From NCBI GenBank assembly GCA_035310125.1, contig DATGEP010000177.1, forward strand, positions 1 through 62,925: a stretch of DNA of 62,925 bases. The letters run 5' to 3'. The first letter of the stretch is position 1. Each line of letters begins with the position of its first letter. Origin of the DNA: DATGEP01 sp035310125. Its GTDB lineage: Bacteria; Chloroflexota; Ktedonobacteria; Ktedonobacterales; JADMIN01. A program made the translations under genes and the position numbers. The notes under the pieces are model-generated. The model worked only from the letters and a program-made list of their open reading frames with translations, was not told the DNA's origin and did not search any database. Below, in pieces: positions 29,307 to 37,148 of this stretch.

Positions 29307-29317
29307 AGAGGAATTCC

Positions 29318-29899
29318 ATGTCGCCCGCCCGCCGCAATGATCTCGTGATGGTGGCCGCAGGTGTGTTCGTCGTGCTCGCCGACCAGCTCACCAAGCACTG
29401 GATCACGCAATACTTCACCATCGGAGCGCCCAAAGACCCCATTTCGCTGGCCGGTCCCGTCCTCCAGCTCATCTACGATCAGAATACGGGCGTAGCGTTC
29501 AGCCTCTTCGAGGGTCAGACCTTCCTCTTTCTGCTCATCGCGATCGCCATCGCTGTGGTTGCCTATCTCTACTGGCGTCTGCGCGCCAGCGGCTCGCTGC
29601 TGCTCAAGCTTACCTTCGGCCTCATCCTGGGGGGCGCTATCGGCAATCTCATTGACCGCTTTTCACACAAATACGTCGTGGACTTCATCCATTTCCAGCT
29701 TCCCGGCCGCTTCGACTTCCCTGTCTTCAATCTTGCCGATAGCTCCATCAGCGTCGGCGTCGTCCTCCTGGCCGTGCTGCTCTGGCGCGCCGACTCTGCC
29801 GCGCGCACGACCGATCGTTCCACCGATCACGCCACATCCCAGCCCACCGCGAGCGAGGCCACGCCGGCTAACCCGCGCAAAGTAACGACATCTAGCTAA
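29318..29899 (+). CDS. lspA: Lipoprotein signal peptidase (signal peptidase II)
   Basis: An inner-membrane aspartic protease that removes the signal peptide of lipoproteins after lipidation. Of its 193 residues, four hydrophobic segments are visible. The conserved blocks are DQLTKHW, YDQNTGVAFSLF, GNLIDRF...YVVDFIHF and FPVFNLADSSI; the Asp residues in VVDF and NLAD form the active site. A Ser/Thr-rich tail of about 35 residues (AARTTDRSTDHATSQPTA) is not part of the family core. The ATG has GAGAGGAA upstream. Its stop overlaps the start of the pseudouridine synthase (TAATG), the common lspA-rluD pairing. Confidence 0.97.
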   Translation: MSPARRNDLVMVAAGVFVVLADQLTKHWITQYFTIGAPKDPISLAGPVLQLIYDQNTGVAFSLFEGQTFLFLLIAIAIAVVAYLYWRLRASGSLLLKLTFGLILGGAIGNLIDRFSHKYVVDFIHFQLPGRFDFPVFNLADSSISVGVVLLAVLLWRADSAARTTDRSTDHATSQPTASEATPANPRKVTTSS

Positions 29900-30891
29900 T
29901 GCCACATCGCTCGAAAAGTCCACCGGACACGACGCACACCACGCCAGTCTCCGTCACCGCTGACCCAATCATGCTCGACGTGACAGACGATCTCGCGGGC
30001 CAGCGACTCGACCGCGCGCTCGCCGCCGCGCTGCCTAGCCTGTCGCGTACCCGCGCGCAAGCCGCCATCACGGCGGGCCGCGTCACGGTAGACGGCCGCC
30101 CTGCCAAGTCCAGCCTCCTGCTGGAATCCGGCATGCGCGTCGTTGTCGCGCCGCCGCTGGACGCCGCCACGCCACCCCAGGCGCGCACGGACCAAATCAC
30201 GCGCACCGAGCCGCTCCACATCATCTATGAAGATGCGCACCTGCTCATCGTGGATAAACCGGCCGGCGTCGTCGTCCATCCCGCGCCCGGCCATCCAGAC
30301 GGCACGCTCGTTGATGCCCTGCTCGCGCACCTGCCCGACCTGGATACCACCGGCGATCCAACACGCCCCGGCATCGTCCACCGGCTGGACAAGGATACCT
30401 CCGGCCTGCTCGTCATCGCCAAGGACGCTCCCACCCACACCGCGCTGGCCGAGCAGATGAAAGAGCGCCGCATGGTCAAGCGCTATCTCGCCCTCGTCGA
30501 AGGGCAGATGTCCCTACAGGAAGGCGTCATCGAAGCGCCCATTGGCCGCGATCCGCGCCACCGCCAGCGCATGGGCGTTGTCACCCTCGCCGCTGGTGGC
30601 CGCGAAGCGCGCACCCGCTTTCACGTCCTGCGCAGTCATCGCGGGCGCTCTCTGCTGGAGCTCCAGTTGGAGACGGGCCGCACGCACCAGATCCGCGTCC
30701 ATCTCGCCGCCGTGCATCACCCCGTCGTTGGTGACTCCATCTATGGGCGGCCACAGCCGCCGCTGCCGCCACGCCAGTTCCTCCACGCCGCGCACCTCGA
30801 ATTCGCACACCCTATCACCGGCGCGTGGCTCACCTTCGATGCGCCCCTTCCGCCCGACCTCGCTGGTTTCCTCGCAAAATGGGAGCGCTAG
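29899..30891 (+). CDS. rluD: Ribosomal large-subunit pseudouridine synthase, RluD type
   Basis: 330 residues. An N-terminal S4 RNA-binding domain (LAGQRLDRALAAALPSLSRT, then VTVDGRPAK) is followed by the catalytic domain. The catalytic Asp lies in HRLDKDTSGLLVIAK, and the end motif is ETGRTHQIRVH. This RluA-family layout matches RluD, which modifies helix 69 of 23S rRNA, or its Gram-positive counterpart RluB/YlyB; the exact site cannot be read from sequence. The ATG overlaps the lspA stop codon, so translation is coupled. About 20 residues of variable sequence precede the S4 domain. A second family member is at 46140. Confidence 0.93.
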   Translation: MPHRSKSPPDTTHTTPVSVTADPIMLDVTDDLAGQRLDRALAAALPSLSRTRAQAAITAGRVTVDGRPAKSSLLLESGMRVVVAPPLDAATPPQARTDQITRTEPLHIIYEDAHLLIVDKPAGVVVHPAPGHPDGTLVDALLAHLPDLDTTGDPTRPGIVHRLDKDTSGLLVIAKDAPTHTALAEQMKERRMVKRYLALVEGQMSLQEGVIEAPIGRDPRHRQRMGVVTLAAGGREARTRFHVLRSHRGRSLLELQLETGRTHQIRVHLAAVHHPVVGDSIYGRPQPPLPPRQFLHAAHLEFAHPITGAWLTFDAPLPPDLAGFLAKWER

Positions 30892-30925
30892 TTAGAGCGT
30901 TCCCTTATCCGTCTTGTGGGAAGAC

Positions 30926-30998
30926 TTGACAACCTCACGCCATCTGATGCACTATATCCGCAACAGATATATCTGCTGCGGATACATCCGCACCGGAT
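30926..30998 (+). promoter_or_regulatory. PadR promoter with a 30-bp near-palindromic operator
   Basis: TTGACA (30926-30931) is followed by a -10-like CACTAT/TATATC stretch that runs into an almost perfect 30-bp palindrome (30955-30984, arms TATCCGCA/TGCGGATA around ACAGATATATCTGC). A second small dyad, ATCCG-CAC-CGGAT, follows at 30986-30998. This overlap of operator and promoter fits autorepression by PadR. Confidence 0.75.
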
Positions 30999-31015
30999 AG
31001 ACGTGGAGGAGCAAT

Positions 31016-31393
31016 ATGACGCGAACGGGCCGGGAGCCTGACGAGTTCCTGCCGTTGACGCCAGCGGTGTTTCACATCCTGCTGGCTCTGGCTGATAGCG
31101 AGCGCCACGGGTACGGCATCATGCGCGACATCGCGGAGCGCACACAGGGATCTGTTCGCATGGGACCAGGGACGCTCTACGGCACGATTCAGCGCATGCT
31201 CGCGGATGGGCTGATCGTGGTCGCGGATGAACGGCCCGATCCCGCGCACGACGACGAGCGGCGCCGGTATTACCGCTTGAGTGATCTGGGCTTGCGTGTC
31301 GCGCGGGCGGAGGCGCTACGCCTGGAACGGCTGGTGCGCCTCGCCCAGGCCAAGCGAGTGCTGTATGGTCCTGAGCTGATGGGAGGCGCCTGA
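31016..31393 (+). CDS. PadR-family transcriptional regulator
   Basis: A 125-residue winged-helix repressor. The N-terminal DNA-binding core shows FHILLALADSERHGYGIMRD, then MGPGTLYGTIQRMLADGLIV with the recognition helix, and the wing RRYYRLSDLG. The short C-terminal helix for dimerisation (RLERLVRLAQAKRVL) is that of the PadR-s2 class. GTGGAGGAG precedes the ATG. A long palindrome overlaps its promoter, so it very likely represses its own operon. The stop overlaps the start of the PP2C fusion gene (TGATG). In many bacteria this PadR type sits in front of an ADOP permease; here a phosphatase takes that place. Confidence 0.93.
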   Translation: MTRTGREPDEFLPLTPAVFHILLALADSERHGYGIMRDIAERTQGSVRMGPGTLYGTIQRMLADGLIVVADERPDPAHDDERRRYYRLSDLGLRVARAEALRLERLVRLAQAKRVLYGPELMGGA

Positions 31394-32436
31394 TGTCGTC
31401 CAAGCCTATCCGGCAGCGCGCACGTTTCGCCGAGCGCATCTATCGCTGCCTGTTGCTTGCCCACCCGCGCGCATTCCGCGAGAGCTACGGGCAGGAGATG
31501 ATCCAGACATTCCGTGATTGCTACCGCGACGCACATGAGCAGGGCGGAGCAATGGGTGTTGCCCGGCTTTGGGCCGGCCTGCTCCATGATCTCGCGGTCG
31601 CGGGTGCGACGCACCGGCTGCGCGCGCTGGTAGCCAGGTTCCAGCGACTTTTCGCCCCAGAACCCCAGCACCTGCGATTTAGCGGCATTCCCGCGTTTGA
31701 AGTTGCTCTGCGTACGGACATTGGGCGCGTGCGGGAGCGCAACGAAGATTGCGGCACGTATGTTATCCCCGAAGACGCTGAGACTTTCGCTGGCAAGGGC
31801 GCGCTCTTTGTCATAGCCGACGGTATGGGCGGGCATGCGATGGGCGACATTGCCAGTGACATCGCCGTGCGGACCGTGCGAGAGGCGTATTACCAGCACA
31901 GCGAGGGCGACATCGCCGCCGCGCTCACCGCCGCGATACGCGAAGCCCACGCCGCCATTCAGCGGCAGGCTCCGCCGGATGTCGTGATGGGCTCCACGTG
32001 TGTTGCCGCCGTCATTCAGGGCGAGACAGCCTACGTCGCGAATATTGGAGACAGCCGCGCCTACCTTGTGCGCGACGGCCAGATACGGCAGATCTCGCGC
32101 GACCATTCGCTGGTTGCCGAGCTTGTCCGCGCTGGCCTGCTCACCGAGGAGCAGGCGCGGACTCACGAGCAGCGCAACCTCATCTATCGGTCGCTCGGAC
32201 GTGCTGGCGATGTCGAGGTAGATCTGTTCACGGAACAGGTGCGCGATGGCGACATCCTGGTGCTATGCAGCGATGGTCTCTCGGCGCTGGTGGAAGACGA
32301 TGAGCTGCGCGCCGTCGTGGAGACGTGCGAGCCGGAAGAGAGCGTTCGGACGTTGATCGAGCGGGCGAACGGGCGCGGCGGGCCCGATAACATTACGGCG
32401 GTGGTGGCCCGCGTGAGCCGCTACCGATCGAGTTAG
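31393..32436 (+). CDS. PP2C-type protein phosphatase fused to a permease-prefix-like module
   Basis: 347 residues. Residues 15-75 (ERIYRCLLLAHPRAFRESYG, then EMIQTFRDCYRDA and RLWAGLLHDL) resemble the N-terminal module that precedes FtsX-like ADOP permeases next to PadR genes. Residues 100-345 are a PP2C phosphatase: RVRERNEDCG, IADGMGGHAMGD (DGMGG at 143-147), GSTCVAAVI, NIGDSRAYL, LCSDGLSALV and GGPDNITAVV. All metal-binding Asp residues appear intact, so it should dephosphorylate Ser/Thr. It is translationally coupled to padR. The fusion is unusual, and it suggests that a transporter operon was rebuilt as a signalling one (inference). Confidence 0.88.
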   Translation: MSSKPIRQRARFAERIYRCLLLAHPRAFRESYGQEMIQTFRDCYRDAHEQGGAMGVARLWAGLLHDLAVAGATHRLRALVARFQRLFAPEPQHLRFSGIPAFEVALRTDIGRVRERNEDCGTYVIPEDAETFAGKGALFVIADGMGGHAMGDIASDIAVRTVREAYYQHSEGDIAAALTAAIREAHAAIQRQAPPDVVMGSTCVAAVIQGETAYVANIGDSRAYLVRDGQIRQISRDHSLVAELVRAGLLTEEQARTHEQRNLIYRSLGRAGDVEVDLFTEQVRDGDILVLCSDGLSALVEDDELRAVVETCEPEESVRTLIERANGRGGPDNITAVVARVSRYRSS

Positions 32437-32467
32437 GGTGAATGAGGTGGATGAAAGGAGCTCGCAC

Positions 32468-33115
32468 ATGGCGATTCGCGTGGTGCTGTTTGATATCGGC
32501 GGCATCCTCGAAATTATCCCAGGGGGCGGCGATCCCACGGTTCGGTTTCCCGAGATGCTAGCCCGGTGGGAGACGCGCCTGGGCATGCCACCGGGGGAGC
32601 TGGCCGGGCAGATCAGAGAGATGGATAGGCGGCTCGTCAGCGCGGGGAAGGATGGCGCCATTGGCACCTGCTCGGAAGCGGAATGGCGAGAGGAGCTGCG
32701 GCTGGCTACTGGATGGGATCAGTCGCAGGTAGACACCTTCATGCGCGACTTCTGGGATGTCTACTGTGGCAATCCCAATCCAGAGCTTGCCGCCTATTTG
32801 GGTAGCCTGCGCCCGCGCTACCGAACGGCGCTCCTGAGCAACAGCTTCGTCGGCGCCCGTCGGGAGGAAGAGGCGCGCTTTCACTTCAGCGAGATCACCG
32901 ACTGCATCATCTACTCGCATGAGGTCGGGGTCGAAAAGCCCGATCCGCGCATCTACGCCATAGCCTGCGAGCGCCTGGGTGTGCGACCAGAAGAGATTGT
33001 ATTCCTCGACGACGTCGAGAAGAATGTCGCCGCCGCCGCCACCTATGGTCTCCACGCCATTCTCTTCCGCGACAACGCGCAGGCCATTGCCGACATTCAG
33101 GCTTGCCTCCGGTGA
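32468..33115 (+). CDS. HAD-like hydrolase (YihX/haloacid dehalogenase subfamily)
   Basis: 215 residues from ATG 32468 (AAAGGAG upstream). Motif I reads VVLFDIGGIL: the nucleophile D9 is present, but the second Asp of the usual DxD is Gly, as in YihX-like and dehalogenase-like members. Motif II is ALLSNS, motif III SHEVGVEKPDPRIY with its Lys, and motif IV VFLDDVEKN. The cap is the small helical type between residues 15 and 110. The likely role is a small-molecule phosphatase or dehalogenase; the substrate is unknown. It starts 31 nt after the PP2C fusion and may share the PadR transcript. Confidence 0.9.
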   Translation: MAIRVVLFDIGGILEIIPGGGDPTVRFPEMLARWETRLGMPPGELAGQIREMDRRLVSAGKDGAIGTCSEAEWREELRLATGWDQSQVDTFMRDFWDVYCGNPNPELAAYLGSLRPRYRTALLSNSFVGARREEEARFHFSEITDCIIYSHEVGVEKPDPRIYAIACERLGVRPEEIVFLDDVEKNVAAAATYGLHAILFRDNAQAIADIQACLR

Positions 33116-33275
33116 TCCCGTGCGTACTCCGTGCGGCCACGCTCCTCGATTCTCTCCGGCGGCGTACTTTGCGTGCTGGGCGTCGGACCGCTGGCGCTGC
33201 CCCAGCCGCGGAGTTATGATAATCGGTTATGTGAGCAGACGCCAGTAGCACCTATGGAGCCAGTGATGGAGAGGG

Positions 33276-33302
33276 CATATAAAGCATATTGGGCATATTG
33301 AG
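33276..33302. repeat. Three 9-bp tandem units starting GCATAT upstream of a GNAT gene
   Basis: GCATATAAA, GCATATTGG and GCATATTGA follow each other at exactly 9-bp spacing. The array lies about 90 nt upstream of the GNAT start and could be a set of regulator half-sites. Confidence 0.5.
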
Positions 33303-33388
33303 TAGAAAACTGATATGTGGCGCCGGTCCATTCGTGCATACTATTCCCTCGATGCTCACATGAAAGGCAAACAAAGGGAGCGAAATAT

Positions 33389-33922
33389 ATGCTGCGTGGC
33401 AAAAAGGTGACACTGCGGCCAGTGGAGCGCGAAGACGTGAAGCGGCTTCATGAGCTATCGCGCAACGTGGAGCTGGTGCTGTTCGGGGATAGCGTCTGGA
33501 ACCCGGTGCCGCTGGCTGCCTGGGAGAAAGAGTACGACAAGCACCTCGAAGATCAGGACAAGTCCGACTTTGTGATCGAAGCGGATGGAAAGGTCATCGG
33601 CGAAATTGACCTGCACAAATGGAAGAACCGCCGCGCCGGCTCAGTGGAGCTAGGCATCGGCATCTACGACCCGGAGTACGTCGGCAAGGGCTATGGCCGC
33701 GACGCCATCAACCTCCTGCTGGACTGGTCCTTTCGCATCCAGAACTACCGGCGCGTCTTCCTCCACACGAGCGCAACCAACGAGCGCGCCATCCGCGCGT
33801 ATCGCGCCTGCGGTTTCGTCGAAGAGGGACGGTTACGCGAGGACGACTATGTGGACGGTCGCTACGTAGACACCCTCGTCATGAGCATTCTCCGCCCGGA
33901 GTGGGAGGCACGACAGGACTAA
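33389..33922 (+). CDS. GNAT-family N-acetyltransferase (RimJ/RimL type), copy 1
   Basis: 177 residues from ATG 33389 (AAAGGGAG upstream). The GNAT core is clear: LRGKKVTLRPVEREDVKRLH at the start, then the acetyl-CoA binding loop KGYGRDAI, LDWSFRIQNYRRVFLHT, and ERAIRAYRACGFVEEGRLRE. This form resembles RimJ/RimL and SpeG-like enzymes that acetylate N-termini or small amines; the substrate is unknown. A close paralogue sits at 36558-37097 with matching blocks throughout, so one copy arose by duplication. An APH-type kinase and a class-V aminotransferase lie between them. Confidence 0.92.
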   Translation: MLRGKKVTLRPVEREDVKRLHELSRNVELVLFGDSVWNPVPLAAWEKEYDKHLEDQDKSDFVIEADGKVIGEIDLHKWKNRRAGSVELGIGIYDPEYVGKGYGRDAINLLLDWSFRIQNYRRVFLHTSATNERAIRAYRACGFVEEGRLREDDYVDGRYVDTLVMSILRPEWEARQD

Positions 33923-33953
33923 TTCCTGCTCCAAAGCAGTATGGGAAGTTAGG

Positions 33954-35039
33954 ATGGACAACAGACCTATGCGTGAAAGACTGGGCATTTCAGAGGAACA
34001 CCTGCGCGCCTGTGTACAGGACCACTATGATATCTCAGCCGTCACGCTTGAGCTTCTGCACATGGGATGGGATTCCATGGCCGCGGTGTATCGTGTCGTG
34101 AGCGCGCAGGGAACCCCCTTTCTGCTCAGAGTGAAGTCTGGATTATTCTACGCGCCCAGTTGTCTTGTGCCGCGCCACCTCAAGGATCAAGGGATTGATG
34201 CGGTGGTGGCTCCCCTTCCCACAAAACGGCATAGCTTGTGGATCCCTCTCGGAGTAGGGGAATGGGGCGAATGGATGGTAACGCTATACCCCTTTATCGA
34301 GGGAGATATAGGCTGGCATCCGAGCATGACGGACGCGCAGTGGAAGGCCGTGGGAGCGATCCTCAAGCAGATTCACCAGGTTCCGTTGCCTCCTGAGGGT
34401 ATGCAAGCTCTCCGAAAGGAGACCTTTTCCTCGACCGCGTACGCTCGTTGGGTGCGGACGTTTGACACACAGCTCACACACGTCGCTCACGCGGAAGATG
34501 AAAGTCGTGCTGAGCAGGCAATCCGCGACCTTTGGATGAAGCACCGGTCCATGATTCTTGCGATGCTGGCTGCCATGGAAACACTGGCGGAGACACTCCA
34601 GGGGCAGTCGGGGCCGCAGGTCATCTGTCATGCCGATCTGCATCCAGGCAATTTGATCCGGGACGCCGCCGGCCACGTGCATGTGATTGATTGGGACGAT
34701 GTGATGTTGGCCCCTAAAGAGCGCGATTTCATCTTCGTCCGGGAAGCGCCAGCAGACAGCTCCGCACGCGCCAGCGTACCCCCGTTTTTTCGAGGGTACG
34801 GGCAGGTGGAGATAGATTGGGTTGCGCTCACGTACTACCACTTCGAACGCGTCGTGCAAGACGTGATCGAATGCGCACAGGAAGTGTTGTTCAGAAGCGA
34901 TTTGGCAGAGGACGCCAGGCTCGATGCCGCCCAGTTGTTTGGTGACATCTTCGCGACCGGCGACACGGTTGATGCGGCATGGGCCGCGGCAGCCCACCTT
35001 CCCGCACACCTTCGTATCCACAACAACACAGGATCTTGA
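33954..35039 (+). CDS. APH(9)/spectinomycin-phosphotransferase-like kinase
   Basis: 361 residues with the aminoglycoside phosphotransferase fold. The catalytic loop CHADLHPGN and the metal-binding VIDWDDVMLAP are intact. FLLRVKSG carries the ATP-binding Lys. The segment SCLVPRHLKDQGIDAVVAPL matches the part of APH(9) spectinomycin kinases that I remember as APSxxVPRFLxxQGI. It may phosphorylate spectinomycin or another sugar or alcohol, since many chromosomal members are not resistance enzymes. GGGAAG lies 6 nt upstream of the ATG. It follows the first GNAT gene by 31 nt and is probably in one operon with it, a pairing reminiscent of drug-modifying islands. Confidence 0.85.
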   Translation: MDNRPMRERLGISEEHLRACVQDHYDISAVTLELLHMGWDSMAAVYRVVSAQGTPFLLRVKSGLFYAPSCLVPRHLKDQGIDAVVAPLPTKRHSLWIPLGVGEWGEWMVTLYPFIEGDIGWHPSMTDAQWKAVGAILKQIHQVPLPPEGMQALRKETFSSTAYARWVRTFDTQLTHVAHAEDESRAEQAIRDLWMKHRSMILAMLAAMETLAETLQGQSGPQVICHADLHPGNLIRDAAGHVHVIDWDDVMLAPKERDFIFVREAPADSSARASVPPFFRGYGQVEIDWVALTYYHFERVVQDVIECAQEVLFRSDLAEDARLDAAQLFGDIFATGDTVDAAWAAAAHLPAHLRIHNNTGS

Positions 35040-35147
35040 GAACAACTGCGCCAACCACGCGGCGAGCGCGTCTTCAGCACTCCGGCGCGCCCGCGGCCAT
35101 CGCACATCACCGCTCACTCCCCACCGATCGTGGCGTTATGCGCGGTT

Positions 35148-36338
35148 CTACCGTACATTTTGAATCTCTGTCACCAGTCGCGCGATGTCTTCCTCAGTGT
35201 TATAGAACCCCGTCGAGACACGGTTCACCGCCGGCTCGATGAGATGCCGGATAAGAACGCCCCGCTCACTCAGCCGCTTTGTCAGCTCCGGCGGCTCGAT
35301 GCCCTCCACCGCAAAATGGACCAGCCCTGCCATATCACCACGCGGCGTGTGCATCGTCACACCCGGCAGCCCCGCCAGCGCGTCATAGCAGACACGCCCC
35401 AGCGCCGCGATACGCGCGTAGGCCCATTTCCACCCCACCTCACGCTCGATCCATTCCAGGCTCGCGTTCAGCGCAGTGATGGATGGCGGATAATGGGTTA
35501 CTGCCTCGTAGCGTGCCGCGCCCTTGGCGGGAACGAAGTATCCTTCGTTGTCGTGCGCCGAAAAGCTGAGATAGGTCGCGAATGTCTGGGCGATATCACC
35601 CATTCGGTCCCGCCGCACGAAGAGTGCGCCCGTCCCGTCTGGGCCACAGAGCCACTTCTGCCCGGAGCACGCATAGGCGTCCACCTCCAGATCCTTCATC
35701 CGCGACGGCACCATCCCGCACGCCTGCGCCGCATCGCAGATCAGGAGCGCCCCCGCCGCGTGCGCTACCTCCGCCAGCTCGCGCAGCGGCAGCACCCGGC
35801 CCGTAGACCACGAAACATGCGAGAGCACCACTGCCCGCGTCCTCGGCGTCAGTGCCCCCCGCAGCTCCTCCACCGGATCACCGGCCACGGAGCCGATGTC
35901 CGTCATGCGAATCCTGACCCCGAAGCGCTGCCTGAGAATGTAGAGTGGGTGCAGGCCGCCGGGATGCTCAAGCCGCGCCGTCACGACCTCATCGCCCGGC
36001 TGCCAGCTTAGCCCCAGCAGCGCGATGTTCATGCCTTCCGTCGTGTTGTGCGTCAGCGCCACCTCGCTTGCATCGCACCCCAACAGCTCCACGAAACGCG
36101 CCCGCGTCTCCTCTTTTATCGCGCTCATACGAGGATATCGCTCCGGCAGAATCCGTCCCTCTTCCAGGTCGCGCCGCGCCTCCGCGAGCAATACTTCGTG
36201 CGCGCGCCGTGGCAGTGGGCCATTCGTGCCAGCATTCAGGTACGCATAGGCGCGCACCGCCGGCATCGCCTCACGGATCGCCGCTACCTTCTCTGCATCC
36301 GACACCGATGCCGTCGCGCCCAGGTTCTCCTCGATCAT
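35148..36338 (-). CDS. Class-V PLP-dependent aminotransferase (cysteine desulfurase/isopenicillin epimerase-like)
   Basis: 396 residues. The PLP lysine lies in ACSGQKWLCGPDGTG. LTHNTTEGMNIALLGL binds the phosphate and LICDAAQACG holds the cofactor aspartate. VVLSHVSWSTGRVLPL and LIRHLIEPAVNRVSTGFYNT are further family blocks. No conserved cysteine loop of the IscS/SufS type is evident, so it is better described as an isopenicillin-N-epimerase-like enzyme than a true cysteine desulfurase. AAAGGCGG precedes the start. It is convergent with the APH-like kinase and divergent from the second GNAT gene. The substrate is unknown. Confidence 0.9.
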   Translation of the reverse strand: MIEENLGATASVSDAEKVAAIREAMPAVRAYAYLNAGTNGPLPRRAHEVLLAEARRDLEEGRILPERYPRMSAIKEETRARFVELLGCDASEVALTHNTTEGMNIALLGLSWQPGDEVVTARLEHPGGLHPLYILRQRFGVRIRMTDIGSVAGDPVEELRGALTPRTRAVVLSHVSWSTGRVLPLRELAEVAHAAGALLICDAAQACGMVPSRMKDLEVDAYACSGQKWLCGPDGTGALFVRRDRMGDIAQTFATYLSFSAHDNEGYFVPAKGAARYEAVTHYPPSITALNASLEWIEREVGWKWAYARIAALGRVCYDALAGLPGVTMHTPRGDMAGLVHFAVEGIEPPELTKRLSERGVLIRHLIEPAVNRVSTGFYNTEEDIARLVTEIQNVR

Positions 36339-36557
36339 CCGCCGTCGCCGCCTTTCTATGCCATATTGCCTTCCATTCTACTCCATTCCGCCACCCTAAC
36401 TCCGTGCGTGCCCACATTGACTCAGAAAACTCATCCCCGCGCGCCGTTCCATGTGCCACTATGTTCCCAGAGACTTTACACGACGCGAGCGCAGAGGGTA
36501 TTCAACCACCTTCCGCGCTCGCCGCGTTGACCCTTTGTACTCTAAGGAGCATTGTGC

Positions 36558-37097
36558 ATGCTACGCGGCGAAAAAGTGATCCTGCGGCCCATCGAGCGCG
36601 ACGATCTGAAGCGCCTCCACGAGCTATCGCGCAACGTGGATCTGACACTGCTGGCCCAGGGCGGCTGGAATCCCTGGCCGTTGGCAGCTATGGAAAAAGA
36701 GTTCGACAAGCATCTCGAAGATGAGAATAAGTCGGAGTTCGTCATCGAAGCCGACGGCCTGGTGATCGGCACCATCGAGCTACATCGCTGGAAGAACCGC
36801 CGCGCTGGCACCGCCTCGCTCGGCGTCTCCATCTTCGATCCCAACTACCTCGGTAAAGGCTATGGCCGCGACGCCCTCAATCTCCTGCTGGACTGGTCAT
36901 TCCGCATCCAGAACTACCGGCGCATCGAGCTGGAGACGCTTGCCAACAACGAGCGCGCCTTCCGCTCCTATCGCGCCTGCGGCTTCGTCGAGGAAGGGCG
37001 TAAACGTCAGAGCGAATACGTGAATGGCGAGTATGTGGATGTGCTCGTGATGGGCGTCCTGCGCACCGAATGGGAGGCCAGGCGGCGCCCCGCCTGA
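36558..37097 (+). CDS. GNAT-family N-acetyltransferase (RimJ/RimL type), copy 2
   Basis: 179 residues from ATG 36558 (AAGGAG 8 nt upstream); an in-frame TTG two codons earlier is less likely. It is strongly similar to the GNAT at 33389 over its whole length. Shared blocks include RLHELSRNV, FVIEADG, WKNRRAG, GKGYGRDA, LLLDWSFRIQNYRR and SYRACGFVEEG. Divergence is highest near residues 30-45 (LTLLAQGGWNP against LVLFGDSVWNP), the region that shapes the substrate pocket in GNATs, so the two may have different targets. It stands alone, divergent from the aminotransferase. Confidence 0.92.
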   Translation: MLRGEKVILRPIERDDLKRLHELSRNVDLTLLAQGGWNPWPLAAMEKEFDKHLEDENKSEFVIEADGLVIGTIELHRWKNRRAGTASLGVSIFDPNYLGKGYGRDALNLLLDWSFRIQNYRRIELETLANNERAFRSYRACGFVEEGRKRQSEYVNGEYVDVLVMGVLRTEWEARRRPA

Positions 37098-37148
37098 TCG
37101 TGGGATATGTCCCGCGAAGCGCCGCGACGATTTTTCGCGCGGCGCTCT

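Noticed and set aside
35148..36338. Assignment as cysteine desulfurase (IscS/SufS)
   Set aside because: No catalytic cysteine loop and no iron-sulfur assembly gene nearby; the class-V fold alone is supported.
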